A stretch of DNA of 64,000 nucleotides, from positions 161,359,401-161,423,400 of the forward strand of contig NC_133158.1 of NCBI RefSeq assembly GCF_040802235.1, written 5' to 3'. The notes beneath the pieces were generated by a model, which saw nothing but the letters and a program-made list of their open reading frames with translations, did no database searches and had not been told where the DNA came from. Position 1 is the first letter of the stretch, and every line of letters begins with the position of its first letter. Below, piece after piece: positions 22,301 to 37,300 of this stretch. A program made the position numbers and the translations under genes. Source of the stretch: Manis javanica (lineage: Eukaryota > Chordata > Mammalia > Pholidota > Manidae).

Positions 22301-25300
22301 CTGGCAGCACAGGCTGTGACCTGGGAGCCCCAGTCAGGAAGCCGGGGGGCAGAGGACCCGCCTTCTACGGGCCCGAGCGGGTCGTCCAGGCTGCAGAGCT
22401 GAGCCCGCGCGCCCATTCCCCCCTACCCTCCGTTCCCACGATTACAGTGACTGGGGGAGTGGGAAGTGGGGTGCGGGTTTCCAGGCCCCACCCCAGGCCT
22501 CCTGAATCAAAGTCTCTGAGGGCCCTGCCCAAGAATCCACGTTTTAATGAGCTCTCCGGGTGGTGGTTTGTGCAGGCAGTGCGAGAACTGCCCGAGTCTG
22601 GTCCTGGGCATTGCCGGGTGATGTAGGTCTCTGCCCCTCGCTGGTTCGGAGACTCCCAGAGGCTCCCAGCCTTCTGGGAATTGGAACAAAAGCTCAGTGG
22701 CCTTAGAACTCAGTCGGAGAGTGAGCCGCCTGTCTTCCTTTTCTGCCTTCCCATTGTTTACTCAGTAAGGGGAGACGCCGATGGAGTCCCTCCGCCATGC
22801 CTCACTGTGGGCCGTCCCCTTGGGGCAGTTTCACAGGGGCGCCTTGCAGGGGCGCCGATCCCCCACCTCTCAGTCACCAGGGGCCAGGGAGACAACACTC
22901 TACGGTGGTCTTCCCCCTTTGGCCTCAACCGCTTCGGCTGTTATCCTCTCCTCATTTTCTATTCCCCCCTCGCAGCAGTCTCCCAAAGCGCAGAGATCCG
23001 GGCACCAGGAGACCCAGTAGAGACTCTGCGTCTGTCAGAATCGGACATGTCGCCTCGGTGACCTGTTCTTGGCAGGTCCTGAGGGCAAAGGCATCAGAGG
23101 GTCTGCACCCCAAGGTCTGTACAACTGCCAAGAGCGGCCCCCACTTCTGGGGCATTGACTCTGGGCTGGGAGAGCCACTGGGCATGTCACACACATTGTC
23201 TCGTGTGCTCTCCTCAGGAACTCTGTGAGGCTGGCTGTGTTATACCCATCTTGTGGATGAGAAAACTGAGGCTTGCAGAGGTGAAATTTTAAATGCACAA
23301 GGAATAGTCAGAAAAACATTTTAAAAATGTACTTCACATGCTGGCATTTCAGGCGGAGAAGCGGGAGGAAAAAACAGCTTAGAAAAAGATTTGATGGCTG
23401 GGCTCAAATCTCAGGTAGGTGAGAACTGGGTTTTTTTTCATCTGGGTGATGTTGGCAAGTTCTAAGAGTCCCTAAGCCTCTCCTCATCTATAAAATGGAG
23501 ATAATTGTAGCTCTGCTATCCACCTTATAGAGCATAAGGATCAAACGAAGGTGTCTGTGGAATGCCCTTTGTTAGCTGTAAAGTGTGGTCTCCCACTGAG
23601 GACTCACGTCCCATGTGGGAATTCTCTGCTAAATTGGACTTTCTGTAGAAGGAGTAAACAAAGTGGTGTGTAAGGTTTTCTTAAGAGGAGTGAGTAGGGT
23701 AGAAAAGTAGACTTTGTGATAAGACAGACCTGGATCTGGGGCTCAGCTCTGGCACCTCACAGCTGGTGATTGTAAGTAAACTCTGAGCCTTAGTTTCTTT
23801 ATCCATAAAATGGGGCTAATAAGGGATTAAAGTGAGTTTTAAATGATGTGAGATATCATGAATTCAAAAAGGTTGAAAATTGAATAGAAAAAGATGTAGC
23901 TGGGCAACTCAAACAAAAGAGAGCTGAAGTAGCAATTTTCATATTTGACAAGATAGAAGGTAACTCAATTATAAAGACAAGGATGTTAAATGCTCATCAA
24001 AGGAGCAATAATTAACAAAGTAATATAATAATCATGGACACATATGTAATGTAAAATATAAACTTGAAATATAAACTAACAACTGACAAAACTGCATAGA
24101 GAAGCATATAAGTCAACAGTTGGGCTTGGAAATTTTAATACATTCCTTTCTGAAAATGGCAAATCAAGTAGGCAGAATAAACAAGAATAAAGAACATTCA
24201 AAGGACATGATTAATAACTTGATCATACATGGAACAGTCGCAGAAATTAATCACATGCCAGGCCACAAAGGAATTATCAGTATATTCCAATAAATTGCCA
24301 TCCCACAGACTGTTCAGACTATAAAGAAATGAAATTAGGAAACAGCCGTAGCTATAGAAATCTCATGTCTACATATTCTAAAATATTACTATTTGAAACA
24401 CCACTATCTAATAGGCAGACATAGTGGAGATTACCAAAAAATGGCTAAATAATGAAAATGCTGTCAAAAACTGTAGGGGAATTTATAACTTTGAATTTAT
24501 TTATTGTAAAATAAGAAAAGTTGAAAACAATTCAACTCAGAGTTTGACTCTAGGAATATAAAAGCAGCAGATTTAGATCAAAGAAATAAGGAAGGAAATA
24601 ATATAAGAATGATGATGAACAAAATTTTCAAAGTAAAGGTAAAAGGGGAAGAAAATTATTAACAGCTAAAGTTCTGTGAAAAGATTAATACAATAGGCAA
24701 ACCTTTGTCAGGTTTGATTGTGGGGGAAAAATATGAAGAACAAAATATGGAATGAAAAGGGCAAAAATAACTACAGATATAGCAGATGAATAACAAAATA
24801 TTATAAACAACTATAAATCAATACATTTGAAAACCCAGGTAAACTAGATACATTTCTAGAAAAACTTAAGTGCCAAAATTACCACAGTAGACCTTGAGTA
24901 CATCATTAACCACCAAGGAAAGAAAGGTAATTTACCACCCAAAAAGCCTCAGGATAAGATGGCTTTATAGGTAAGATATAAGAAACTTCATTGATCAGAT
25001 AATTCCTGTACTTACAAGTTGCTTCAGAAAATGGGATAAGGAAAGGTGTCCCACTTGTACGATTTGTTGTTAAGACATACCAAAACCAGATATGAACTGC
25101 ACAAAGAAAAAACTGTAGGTATATCACTTTGAATCATGAGTATATAAAACCTAAATGAAATATCAAGCTAATTACATATATTACTTCAAGCGGACTTTAT
25201 CCCAGGTACTAGACGTGGTTCTGTTTTAGAAACGTCACTGAAGTTGACCACATTAATGGGAAAGAAAGAACGTGATTATCTCAGTGGATTGGAGAACATA

Positions 25301-28300
25301 CTGAATAGAGTTCAATACCCATTTAATGAAAGCTCTTGGAAGTTTAGGAATTGAAAAAGAACTTCCTTAATCTGACAAAAGGTGTCTTCCAAAAATCTGC
25401 AGAAACATCATGCCTAGAGGAGAAACTTCTGTTTGAGGACAGGAACATGCTAGAGGTACGTGTTACCACCACTGCCAGCATAGTACAGGAGGTCCTGGCC
25501 ACTGTAGGCAAGCAAGAAAACAAGGATAAGGATGGAGAGCAAAAAGACAAAACTGCTACTATTTGGAGATTATGAATGCATATAAATAACCTATGGGAAT
25601 TAATGAACAATTAGAACTAATAACAAATTTTATCAGAGTTGCCCGGAAATGAAATACCATTTCTAGTAACTGCAAAACCCACAAAGTGACCTAACAAAAG
25701 ATGCGCAGGACTTTTATCATAAAGACTTAAAAGTTCCTAAAGGTGAATACAACCAAATGGGAATAAATGAAGGGAAATACTCTTGGAAGCAAAAATTAAT
25801 ATTGTAAAGACATCAGTTCTCCCACAGATTAATGTATAAATTCAAAAATATAACAATCAAAATCTCAGGAGCATCTCTTTTTTTTGAAGATTGACAGGGT
25901 GATTCTAAAATTCATATGGAAGTATAAATACCTACTGTCATCTTGATGAGTTTGAAAAAGAAAAAAGGGGAATCACTCTACCCCAGGTCCTTTTGCTAAG
26001 CCACAGTGACAGAAACAGTGTGCTACTCAACACAGGAATAGGCAACCAGACCACGCATTCAATGCCAAGTCCAGAAACACACCAAAATACACGTGAGAGT
26101 GTGATAGGTGAGGGAAGATGCTTCATGAGGTAGGAGGAAGATGGACTGTGAATGTGATACTAGAAAATGGTCTTAATGGGAGTGTGGAGAGAAATGAAAT
26201 TATATGCCTATCTCACTGCTATAAAACATACCAGACAGACTGAAGACCTAAAATGCGAAAGCTAAAATACAAAGGCAATAGATTAAAAACATAATAATTT
26301 CATGCATTTGGGAAAGATCCAAAAAATACTGATTACAATGGAAGAAGAGACTAATTTTCATCAAACTGAGGAAGGGCTGTGTTTGAGTAGCTGCTCTGAA
26401 AGTGACCATGTCTCTGGTTTCATTCCCTGGTCCAGGGCTTGTCAGGGGCAGTCACGGGGCTGAGGTCCCAAGTCAGCAGGCTCCTGGCCCTTGTACTGGG
26501 GAGTTGTGACAGGTGCTGAGGTTCGGTTCGCAGGAGGCCCAGGGTGCCTGAGGCAGAATAGGGTGCTTTGATTAATCTGTTTTCTTGGTTTGAATTGCTG
26601 CTGTCCTCAGAGGGTTCAGACTCACTCTCTGGAGGAATCTCTTGGTGAGGAGCCTCCAACACAAGCGTGTTGGCTAGGGCAGACCATGAGAACTGAATCA
26701 GCCCAGGCATTAACGGTACTATCCTCACTGGTAGGGTGAGTTGGGGGCAGTCTAATGCCGGGGGGTGAACTGGTCACTGATTCTGCACAACCAGCTCTGC
26801 CTGGACTCCAGAGTCATGTCAGGAGCCCATTAAACCGGAAGGCCCCACCTCATTCACTCTGATTCAGAAGGTGTGAGGCAGCTCAGGAATCTGTCCAGGG
26901 TCCCGCAGATCAGAACTTCTCAGCTCCCAGGGATGCAGGATGAACTGGGCTGCTGAGGGGTGTGCATCTAGTGTGTGCACACCTTGGCAGGATGGGAAGC
27001 ACAGTGGTTGGGATGGAAGGAGGAGAGCAAGGGGCCCACCAGCAGACGTGCGCAGAAGAGGAGCAGAGGCACATGAGGGCCCAGCTGTAACCAAACTGTC
27101 CATTGTGGGGGTTGCCCTTCCCCTGCCTGTGCTGGAATGGTCCGTTAATCACCTGCTTCCTTCCCTAGCCTTTGAGGGAGCTCTTTGAGGGCAAGAACCT
27201 TGCATTCATTCATATAGTCAGTCATTCATTCCACAAATATTTACTAAGACATTCATATGGCAGGAACAGGCGCTGATAGGGAACAAGCTGCATCAGCCCA
27301 GCAGAGCTTCCAGGAAAACTGGCTGGCAATACGTCCCATGAGGCTCAGAAGCCCTGGGCTCCTCTGACCTCTCAAAGCCACTGAAAACTGCTCCTAAGAA
27401 AATTAAATTGCTCTGTACCCTCCTTTGGGAATGCACTCCTCCTGGGCATGTGGTCTAGGCCAAGGCCTGTGTTTGGACCTTCAGGGCATCCAAAACTAGC
27501 CAGGGCCTGGTTCTTGGTGGGTGTACACTGGTGTGCATGCCCATCCTCAGGCTTCGGGCAGTGAGCCTTCTGAGCCCCCAGCTGGAAGGGCAGGCCCTTT
27601 ATTGACCTTAGGAGGTTCTAAGCAAACCACGAATCTGATCCCAGGTTGGCCTCGTGCTCAGGTGACCTGGGCATGGCTACAGTGATGGCCAGGACTGACA
27701 TTTTACTGATAGTGCTTTGTGCCAGACACCTGGCATATCCTCTCCCCTCTGTCTCTCCCAGAAAAACTTGGGGAGGAGGATAAGTCCAGTAGACATATTC
27801 AGAGGCTCTGACTCTTGGGAGGAGAGGGTTCAGCACGCCTAGCATCAGGTCATACAAAGGTTAGCTAACAGGAGTGCCACTTTATCTTGCCCCCTCCCTC
27901 TCCAGCCCCCAGCCAGGGGCTGTGGGAGGACTCCCCCAGCAGGCACAGTGGCCTGGAACTGTGACCTGGAGGAGCTCTGCTACATGACTCCAGGACCTGG
28001 CCTCAGGGGCCTCCTTGCTGGGGTGGGGTGAGGCGTGGGTGGGAGCTGAGGAGGGGCGCCTCTGCACCCCAAGTGCCAATGAAAACAACACGATGCCCTT
28101 CTGACCTTCCATACTGGTAATAGCTACATCTGTAATCAGAGCGATCATAATACATTAAGTGAAAGAAGATTACAAAAAAGCACTTAGGACCGCAATTTCT
28201 ACTACACACACTTGTTTCTGGAAGAAACTGGAGAGCAATGCATCAACCTGTTGGCGGTTATCACTGGACGTCCTTCCCTCATAAAATGTTTCCTTTTACT

Positions 28301-31300
28301 TAGCTACAATTTCTAATTTGTATACAGAAGCTATGATTACTTGTGTCTTTAACAGGAACGGAATTTGCAAGCTCTGAGTGTCACCAAGTTGGGGGCTGCG
28401 CCCGTTCCCGGGTGGGCGGGGCCTATTTGCACAAGCAAAGGGGTGGGCGCCAGCCCCGCCCTCCCACCTGCCCGCTGGGGTGTGGGGCGGTGGAAGGATG
28501 AGGCGGGGAGGAGGATGGGGGTCGGTCTCCCCAGAGCCGCCGTGTGCGGCGCTTCGGAGCCACGCGCGTCGGTGCGCGGGCCGAGCGTGGCCCGCCCGCG
28601 GAGGGTGCGCGCCGGTGGGTGGGGAGGGGGCGGCCGGCTGAGTCTCCCGGGCCGGCGCGGAGTGGGGGCGCTCCCGGGAGGGAACGGAATCCTACCGGCG
28701 TAGCCTGGCCGCCTGCCTGGTTCCCAGGAGGGCTGGGCGGGGTCTGACCCCCCCTCGGGGCTTCTGTTCCTTAGATCCACTTTCCGGACGTGGAGCGGGT
28801 CGAGTGGGCCAACAAGGTAAGGCAGGGGCGGCTGGAAGGCGGCGGCGCGGCGCGTGGACGAAGGCTGCCCTGGCAGCAAGGGCCCATGAGGGGCAGACAG
28901 AGATGCCCCGTGGCCTCTGGAGTGGTGGCCTGCCTGCCTCTCTCCCTTCCCGTCCTCAGGGTTCTTATCACCAATGAGTTTCTTCTTTTCTTTTAAAAAA
29001 ATGCCTTTAATTGCAAAATTAATGCATGGCCCCAGCAGAAAAGTTAAGAAAATACAGATTAGTATAGAGGAAAATGCAGCCTGCCTGGCCCACCAGGCAA
29101 TGCGTAGTGCTTTCTAGGGAGGCGCAGGCACTATCTGACAACTGCTGGATTTCTCCTGGTTCCCAGCTCAGATCTGCCACTACTGGCTGTACGGCTCCTG
29201 CCGGTTGCATAACTCAAGAGCTGGTTCCCTCTTCTGGCAATGGGAATAATTATGGTCCCGGCCTCGTGTGATCGTGTGAGGATTCATGAGGTAATTAATG
29301 CACCACAGTGCCTGGCACGTTGTGAGCGCTTGGGCACGCTGTCGTCATCGTATGTCCGCCTGTAGGTCACGCAGGGGAACTCCCTGTGGGCCGTGGTGCC
29401 AAATGCCCCAGGGAGAGACTGGACTCTGTGACCCCAGGTCTGGCCTCTCTTACAAGTGAGGAAGCAGAGTCCAAACCCCACCTGTGAAGACTCCTCCATG
29501 CCCCCTCAGGTCTCCTGACTTAAGACTGTTCTGGATAGAGGCTTAGCCCATAGCAGAAACGACTTAGGTTAGGCATATGAAAGGACTTGCTGATGGTTTC
29601 TGATCTGAGTTTGCTATTCTCATGTTACCAGAAATGTCATTGCCAGGGGGGTCAAAAAATGTCCCCAACCTCTGGGTGAAACTTGGAGGATGTAGGTTGC
29701 TACTTTAAGAGGAGTGACTGATTTCTGTGGGTCAGCACAGGGCCCAGGACCTCTGGGACAAACCTGTGCCGTACCCCCGAAGTTCAGTTCTTGTGCACGC
29801 ATCAGCTGGTTCCTGGCCCCCACACACACACGCCCATCGTCCCAGCGCTGACACACGGAGGCCCACACAAGGGCGTGGACATATGACCATGGGGTTGAGG
29901 CTTCAGCCCTCAGCTCAGGTCACAGATGGCAAAGCAGCTGTGCAGATGAACCACACGCCAGGGAATGAAGTGTGTCCCCCTGAGCTGTGTATTCCAGAGG
30001 CACTTGGCAGATGATAAACCCGCAAGACAGGACCAGCCCCTAGAGAGGCCCCTGAGAGAAACTGGGGCAACGAAGCCCTGAAACCTCACTCCTCCTGGTT
30101 CCTCCGATCATGTGTTGGGGAAGAGTGAGGTGCATCTTTACACTAAGACCCAAGTCTGCGAGAGGGAAGAGGGAGAAGCCTCTGGCCCAGACAGACCCTA
30201 TCAGCTAGCCGCTCCTCCCTCCATGCCTCTCTCTGATCACTATCTCCTGCCACCCTCCTCCCCAGGTCCCACGCTTGGGTGTCAGACCAGCGCCAAGAGT
30301 CATTCTGCTGCAGAAATCAGCTGAAGGCTGCCTTTTCTGATTGCTAGAAAAAATTAAGTCCACAGGAAACTATTTAAGTTTCTCTTCTGTTATGTTTTTT
30401 TCTTAAACTACTGGCACCCACTTCCTGTTTACATGACAATGTCACGTCAGATAGCTTATGTTTTAGTGCAGAACTGAAGGGCTATCATAATATTAAGCTA
30501 GTGAATGACTATTCCATGGTGCTCTGCAAAATGGCACCAAGTCTCTGTTAGACGGGTCCAAGAGTGAGAACCACTGCTACAGTTGTCCAGTGTCTGGTGG
30601 AAAGGTGTGTGGGTCGATGGGCACGAGGGTGGGGAGGCAGGCAGATGGCACTGTGCTGGAGAGGCCAGGGGCCCCGACCCCAGGGCCAGGTGGTCCTGGG
30701 TAGCTGTGGGTCTGGGGCAGGGGCACAGATCTGACTACCGAGGGTCTCTTCTTGTCCCTACAGATCATCTCCCAGACATGGCCCTACCTGAGCATGATCA
30801 TGGAAAACAAGGTCCGGGAGAAACTTGAGCCTAAGATACGGGAGAAGAGCTCCCACCTGAGGACCTTTGCCTTCACCAAGCTCTACTTTGGTCAGAAGGT
30901 TGGTGGACTTGCTGTGCGGTGTTGCCTCTGTCCCCAGCCCCCACCTGCACCTCCCAGCCTCTAGGCCTCAGGGCAGACCCCTCATCCAGAGTCCTGCCAC
31001 CACCCTCTCAGCAGGTCCTAAGGAAGCCTGGCTCAGAGAGAGCAAAGAGAGGTGGGAAATAATTCCACTTTTCTTAAGCAAAATTTTGAAAACATGCTCT
31101 GCAGTATAAGCCAGCTGGAGCCAAAGATGTGCAGGTCACACTCCCTACCCTCAGGTGGGAAGAACACACTCTCATGGTATGAGATAGTGCCTCAGAGCAG
31201 CATGTAACTCTCCGCTAACTGGATTCTGGCAATCAAGCCAATCGATGTGCAAGGCCACACTAGTTCCACGAGGAGAATAAGTGACCTATGATAAAAGAAG

Positions 31301-34300
31301 CTTGTGTGTAACCTATCTGACATCATGTCCCTACTCTAGACTGAGTTTCCTATTCCACCCTCTTGATCCACTCCACCTGCCCCCAAGGGCACCATTGATG
31401 TAAGTCTTATCTTGATCATCTGAAAATGCAAATGCATCCCCTGGCAGAGGACCATTGTGAAGATGGTAAGTCAGAGGCACTGGCTTCTGGTCTGTCCTGG
31501 AACAAGCAGGTGTCAGGATGCAGGCCAGCCTGTGGAGAGCTGTCTGCTCACCCTGGGGCATGTGCCTGGCTCTGAGCTGGGGGTGGACCAGGCATGCCTC
31601 AGCCCTGAAAACTGGTTTGTATTCCTCTGCCTCTGCCAGGACTAGCTTGTCCCAGTGTCTGCTGGTCCATTTGTTCATTCCCTGGTTCATTCACAAATGA
31701 TTTAGTGAGCACGGCTGTGTGGGAGGCACCGTGGACAGGAGGGTGTGGCTGTGCCCCTGCCTTCAGGAAGGTCACTGTCCTGTTGCGGAGGCAGTCACAT
31801 AAACTGTGGATGACAACATGGCGGTGTATGCGCTATAGTGAAGGAATGCATGAATTCAAGAGTGGGGGAGTAGTCAGGGAAGACTTCCCAGATGGCATGA
31901 TGGCTCAGCTGGCATTTGAGGATTTCATTACCCTGAGAGCGCAGACGGCTGTGTCTGAAGCAGACCCTGCTCAGCCGGGCCGCTTGCCCGGTAATAATGC
32001 CTGTGGGATGTGCTGCTGCTAGAAAGTCATCCCTTGCCAGCAGTAGAATCAGGCCTAGAGGTGGCTAATCCTAAGGGATGATTTTTACTATGTCAGGAGA
32101 ACCCAGGGGCCCAGCAGGCTGACCAGATGCTCCAGCCCTGCAGAAATACCTGACTCCTGCTCCTGGCATTCAAAGCCCTTTAATGTCTGGCTCCTCCCAC
32201 CCAGCCCCACCTTGGATCTCCCATCCCCCTTCCTTCCTCCCCTCTCCATTGGTTGGGGGATCATGAGGACTTCTCAGTGACCTTCCTGGGCTCCGCCAGG
32301 ACTCAGTGCACTCAGTTTCCTTCACATCCCATGAGTGTCTGGCTCCTAATTCCTGTGCCCATGCCCAGGTCTGCTCTTGCCATGATGACCTTGAGCCAGT
32401 GACTTAACCTCTTGGAGCTCCAGTGTCCTCATCTGTAAAAAGAAAGGACCCACTTCTAAGGGTGGTTGTGAAGTGTGACTAAAAGGCCTGGCCTCAGGGC
32501 CACTCTGCTCGGCTGTGTGAGCAGTGCTCTGAGTAGGACACTGGCCGAGAGAGGGCCAGTGGGGGCCAATGTCTAGCCCTGTGCCCTCACCTAACAGTGA
32601 GCCCTGGGCCAGGGCTGTCCCGCCTGGCACAGAGCAGCTGCTGTTGGTGGTCACCCCCTCTCTGTGCTGTGGGCTTCCAGGCAGCAGCCTTCCCAGGACC
32701 CAGCTCTGTCCTCAGTGCCCAGGAGCAGGCTGCAGGGGAGTCAGTGGCAGTGCCCCACACCCCAGGCTGCCCCTAGCTTTTCTGGGTCTAGTGGCCCTGG
32801 AAGCCAAGGCAGAGCCAGGCGCTGTGCAGTCTGCAGCTTCTGTAATTCTGGGGTCCCCTTTAAAGAAAAAGAATCTAAAACTTAAAATGTAAAATTAGGA
32901 TAAAAATGAATATTAAAGATGAGAAAGAATGAGAAACAAATCACAGCAAGCTATACATTTTAAAAGCTGATAGATCACACATATCACCAACTCTGGAAAA
33001 ACTATAAAATAATTTTAATTAACTGCTTGACATGTCCCTATAATGTTTATTTTCCCTGCAATTTTGACTCCCCACTCTTCAATAACATTTTCATGTGACA
33101 TTTGTAAGTATCACTTTCTGTGGAGAGAGTAGAAAGCTAATAGGATCTGTCTTCTAGTATGGTTGATTGAATTACTTTCTCCAAAATTTTATTAGGAAAA
33201 ATTTTGAACACACACAAAAATTGAGAGAATTATGCAGTGAACCAACTGGAATACACCACTGTTAACCTTTTGCTGCTTTTGCTTTTGTACATATCCATGC
33301 ATCTAGCCTTTTGGCATCTTTTTTTAAATGCATATCACCCCTAACCACTTGAGCATGCATATCACTAACTCAAACTCAATTGAAGTTTATATTTTTATTC
33401 TGGATAAATAATAACCAGATCCCACTCCAGTGCCATCCGACACAAGAAGAGTCTGGGCAGAGAGGGGGAGAAAAAGTACCTCAGAGCTCAGCCCTCAGGC
33501 CCACAAGCTGGGGACGAGGGTCAGATCCAATCCTCCAGGGACCCTGCCCTCTCCCCTGCTGTTAGGGAGCCAACTCCCCATCTACCACAACCCTTTAAAT
33601 GCCTTCTCCTCCAGGAAGCCTTCATTAACAACCCCCACCAACCCCGCAGTGGGTTGGGAAGTGTTCCTGATGTCCCCATAGGTTGCACTCATGCCCCCTC
33701 CATTGTCCCCTCTGCCAAGCTATGAGCCCCTGAGGGCAGGCTCACCCATCTTGCCTGGCACAGAGTAGGTATTCAGTAAATATCTGTGGTAGGAGAGAGA
33801 ACGAAGGTGCACATTCTTGGAAGGGAAGTGTCAGGGTGCCCAGGACAGATGGGCTGCACAGTGGAGTTCGGTGCTTGTGTCTCAGCCCAGGAGTGCAGGG
33901 GTCAGGTCGTTGGGGACAAAGCCCAGTGCTGGGTGGGGGAGCTGGTAGTTGTCCCCCACTGTAAAACCCCTGCTGACCAGCCCTCTGGCATCTCTTGCAG
34001 TGCCCCAGGATCAACGGTGTCAAGGCACACACTGACAAGCACAACCGGAGACGGGTGGTGCTGGACCTGCAGATATGGTGAGTCCTCCTGCCTGGGGGCC
34101 AGGCGCAGTGTGCAGGGGAACACTGTGGGAGCGGCCAGTGTAAAGGAGGGTAGCACATACACTCACAGCACACAAACCCCCTGTCCCTGTGGGGCGTGGA
34201 GGAGTATCAGGAGAATGGATGGTCGCTCTCTGACCCCTCAGCCTGGACCTGGCTTCTCCCATCACACCAGTAGCCAGCATGCTCTGGGCACCAAGGCCTA

Positions 34301-37300
34301 GGCAGCAGAGCTTTCTTGGAGGCCAGGGCCAGGTCACCTGGAGGGCCAGACCAGCTGCTCCTGGGAGGAGGGAGCAAGAGGAAGCCCAGGGAGCTCCAAG
34401 CACAAGCTAGGAGAGGCCAGCAGGAGAGCTGGCTCTGTGGCTCTTCAGGACCTAGAGGATGCAAAGACACAGGAATACTAGTTCAGTGGGTTGGGCATGG
34501 ACATCCCTTTGGAGTGAGGTTCATAATAGGCTAGAGTAGGAGAGAAGGGAGATTGAATCCAGGAAGTCTTCCTGGAGGTGGTGAGATTTAAATTGTGCAT
34601 TAAGGGACCAAGGTTCAACTCCCAAGTTCCAGAATGCTGCCATTCCTTTCCAGTGTCTCATATTTCCTGCTTCTGGTCTAGAGGCTGGCACTGAGAGCAC
34701 CCTGGGAAAACAAGTCAGCTCGGAAACACCCATCCTCCTTTGGGGGCTGGTCTCAGGTGTGATGGATACTGGGCACTCCTTGCCCCAAGGCTCTGCCAGA
34801 AGATCATATGAATAGTTGGGGCACATCAAGGTCAGCTGACCCAGTTTCCTAGTCGGCTCAGGCAGGCCCTGGAGGGCCTAGGTCACCCTTCCCGCCTTCC
34901 CAGGGTCGCTGTGATATCGGGCTCCTCTGCCTGTGCCCCCACCTCCTCTTCCCCTTAGTCTTTCCCTTCAGGCCTTCAGCAGGGTCTCCTGAACTTTGCC
35001 CTCAAGGATACCCATTGTGGGCTCCCTGTGCCCACCACTTGGCAAGAGCCACCAGCTGGACTCAGTCTCCTGAGACGTCGTTACCTGTGCCCACCTCCAC
35101 TGCCCCAGCAACCACCTGGGTGCAGGGCTAGATGTCCCCAGGGAAGAGACCCGGGCAGAGACAGGGCAGGGGCCCAGCGATGGCAGAGGGGTGAGCAGTG
35201 TTCACCAAGAGCCCTTCACATCTGGGGGTATCATGGGGCACGGTGGTGCCCAGTCACTGCCGTCATGGGCAGGGGGGAGATGGGACATTGGGTGCAGGGG
35301 GTCGGGGTCAGTGTGTGCACAGAGTGGAGAAAGGCTGAGGGTCATAGGAAGGTCGTATCAGGGTCAGGCAGCTCCGGGTGGGTTTCTGACCTCCCTGGGT
35401 GGCTGACCTGCCCCTCCTCCCCGCCTTCTCTCCCCCTGCCCACTTCAGCTACATCGGGGACTGTGAGATCAGCGTGGAGCTGCAGAAGGTGCAGGCTGGT
35501 GTGAACGGGATCCAGGTAGGTGGGGCCAGTGGTTCTACCCTTGCTTCCTGCCCCTGGGGTCGGGGACAGGGCAGGAGGGAGCAGGCTCATGCTGCCAAAA
35601 GGGGTAATGATGCCGTACACAGTGGGGCTCCAGGCCCGAGGTCACAAAGCCAGAATTGGGGGGCTGGGCTTCACCAACCCACTGCTCGGCCTGAGAGACT
35701 TGGGCTGCCCGGGGAAGGGCGTGGTTCTGTTTACAGACTGATGTGGTGCCAGTGCTTGGCACCGAGTGGATTGAGGAGGTGGAAATGTCTTGTGGCAGGA
35801 GGAGAGGCGCTGAGTTAGAGCCAGAAAGTGCTCCTGGGTCCCTGCAGGCTGAGCCGGTCTGAAATGTGAGCCTGGCTGTGTGCACCCTCTGGCCAGCTCA
35901 CCAGCAGAGGGCAATAGGAACAGCTCACGGCCCCTGGGTAGCCAGGAAAAGGGTGGCGGTGTGTGCAGGTTTCTGCACCCCAAGTGTGGACCCTGCTGTG
36001 ACAGCAGGTTGCTCTTACATTTGGGAGAGGCATGGGCCCTAATGAGACAGTAGTGGCTCAGCTGAAGGGAGAGGCGAGAAGGGAGGCTGAGGTCCCTCAC
36101 GGGGACCTCTGTGCCATTCCAGCTACAGGGCACACTTCGGATCATCCTGGAGCCCCTCCTGGTGGACAAGCCCTTTGTGGGAGCCGTGACCATGTTCTTC
36201 CTTCAAAAGCCAGTGAGTCCCAGGGGCAAGAGGCAGGCCGGCCACTCCCTGTGGTAAGCACTCATCTCCTGGGCCCCAGGCACTGGGCTTGACCCAAGAA
36301 TGGACACTGCCTAAGCCACCTGGACCTGGCCACTGCACACCCCTTGTCTCACGGAATCGAAGGCAGCCTGAGGAGCTCGACACTGCTCTCCCCAAGAGCA
36401 GGGAACAGCTCGGAAGTGGCTCACAGGCCACACCAGTGGTCTGAGTGGGGAGGGGTCTGTACCTCAGAGGCTCTGAAGCGAGGCCAGCCTGTGGCCGTGT
36501 GTGGTGGCCCACTCCTGTGGTGGCCCTGGCAGGGAAGCCGCAGACCTGGGAGGGGCCCTCACAGCCTGACACCCCTGCAGAGGGCTCCCCCAGCAGGCTG
36601 GGTTCTCCGTGCAGGTGTCTGGCAGCGGGTTCTCAGCCCTGTGCTTCTGGCTCCTTGCAGCCTAATAGCCTCCCTCTGCCCCTGCAGCACCTGCAGATCA
36701 ACTGGACAGGCCTGACCAACCTGCTGGATGCACCAGGCATCAGGTAGATGCTCAGGAGTAGCGGATAGTAAGCAAGGGGCCCTCAGGGCTGTGCAGTCAG
36801 TGACCGGAGCTGCCCAGTGGCTTGCCCTCCCTCCCGGCTCTCTGTGAGAGGACTGGGGTAGGCACCAAGCCCTGCCCCCTGCAGGTGTGTTTGGAGGGGG
36901 AGTGGAAACCTAACAGTGCTGGCTGGCCTCTGTGAGCAGGCACTGTGCCCAGCACACTTGTGTGCACGCACATTGTGTGTGAGCAGGGGCAGGGTGCTCT
37001 GGTCAGATGATATGTCCCATTGGAGGCCATGAGGGCTCATGGGACAGCACAGGCTCGGGAGCCAAACCAGGCTCCTGAACTCTTGTCACTTAGCACCTGT
37101 GTGACTGTGGACAAATTATTTCACCTCTCGGCTCCTCCTCAATAACGGGGGAGCCTGGTTCTTCGATGACAGGTCCCTGGGAGAACACGTGTGTGCGTAG
37201 GGCCCAGAGGGTGTGGGCACCTGAGTGTCTTCCTTTTGTCTGCATGCCACCCCCTCCTGACCCAGGTGTGGGGTGAGAAGCCCACATGGCCTCCCCTGAC

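Larger units (their letters stand above)
30899..34000. other. Intron 3
   Basis: Mostly unique DNA. 31660-31930 resembles an old interspersed repeat (gttcattcacaaatgattta, then gggaagacttcccagatgg). 33180-33400 resembles an old LINE-like segment. MIR and L2 pieces are listed separately. No exon is supported. Confidence 0.45.

Noticed and set aside
28349..28879. A 176-codon minus-strand reading frame across the intron 1 CpG island
   Set aside because: Low stop frequency in CpG-rich DNA explains it. The product is Pro/Arg/Gly-rich with no recognisable fold.
35642..36193. A 183-codon minus-strand reading frame
   Set aside because: It is antisense to intron 5 and exon 6 of ESYT3, with no domain; a shadow frame.
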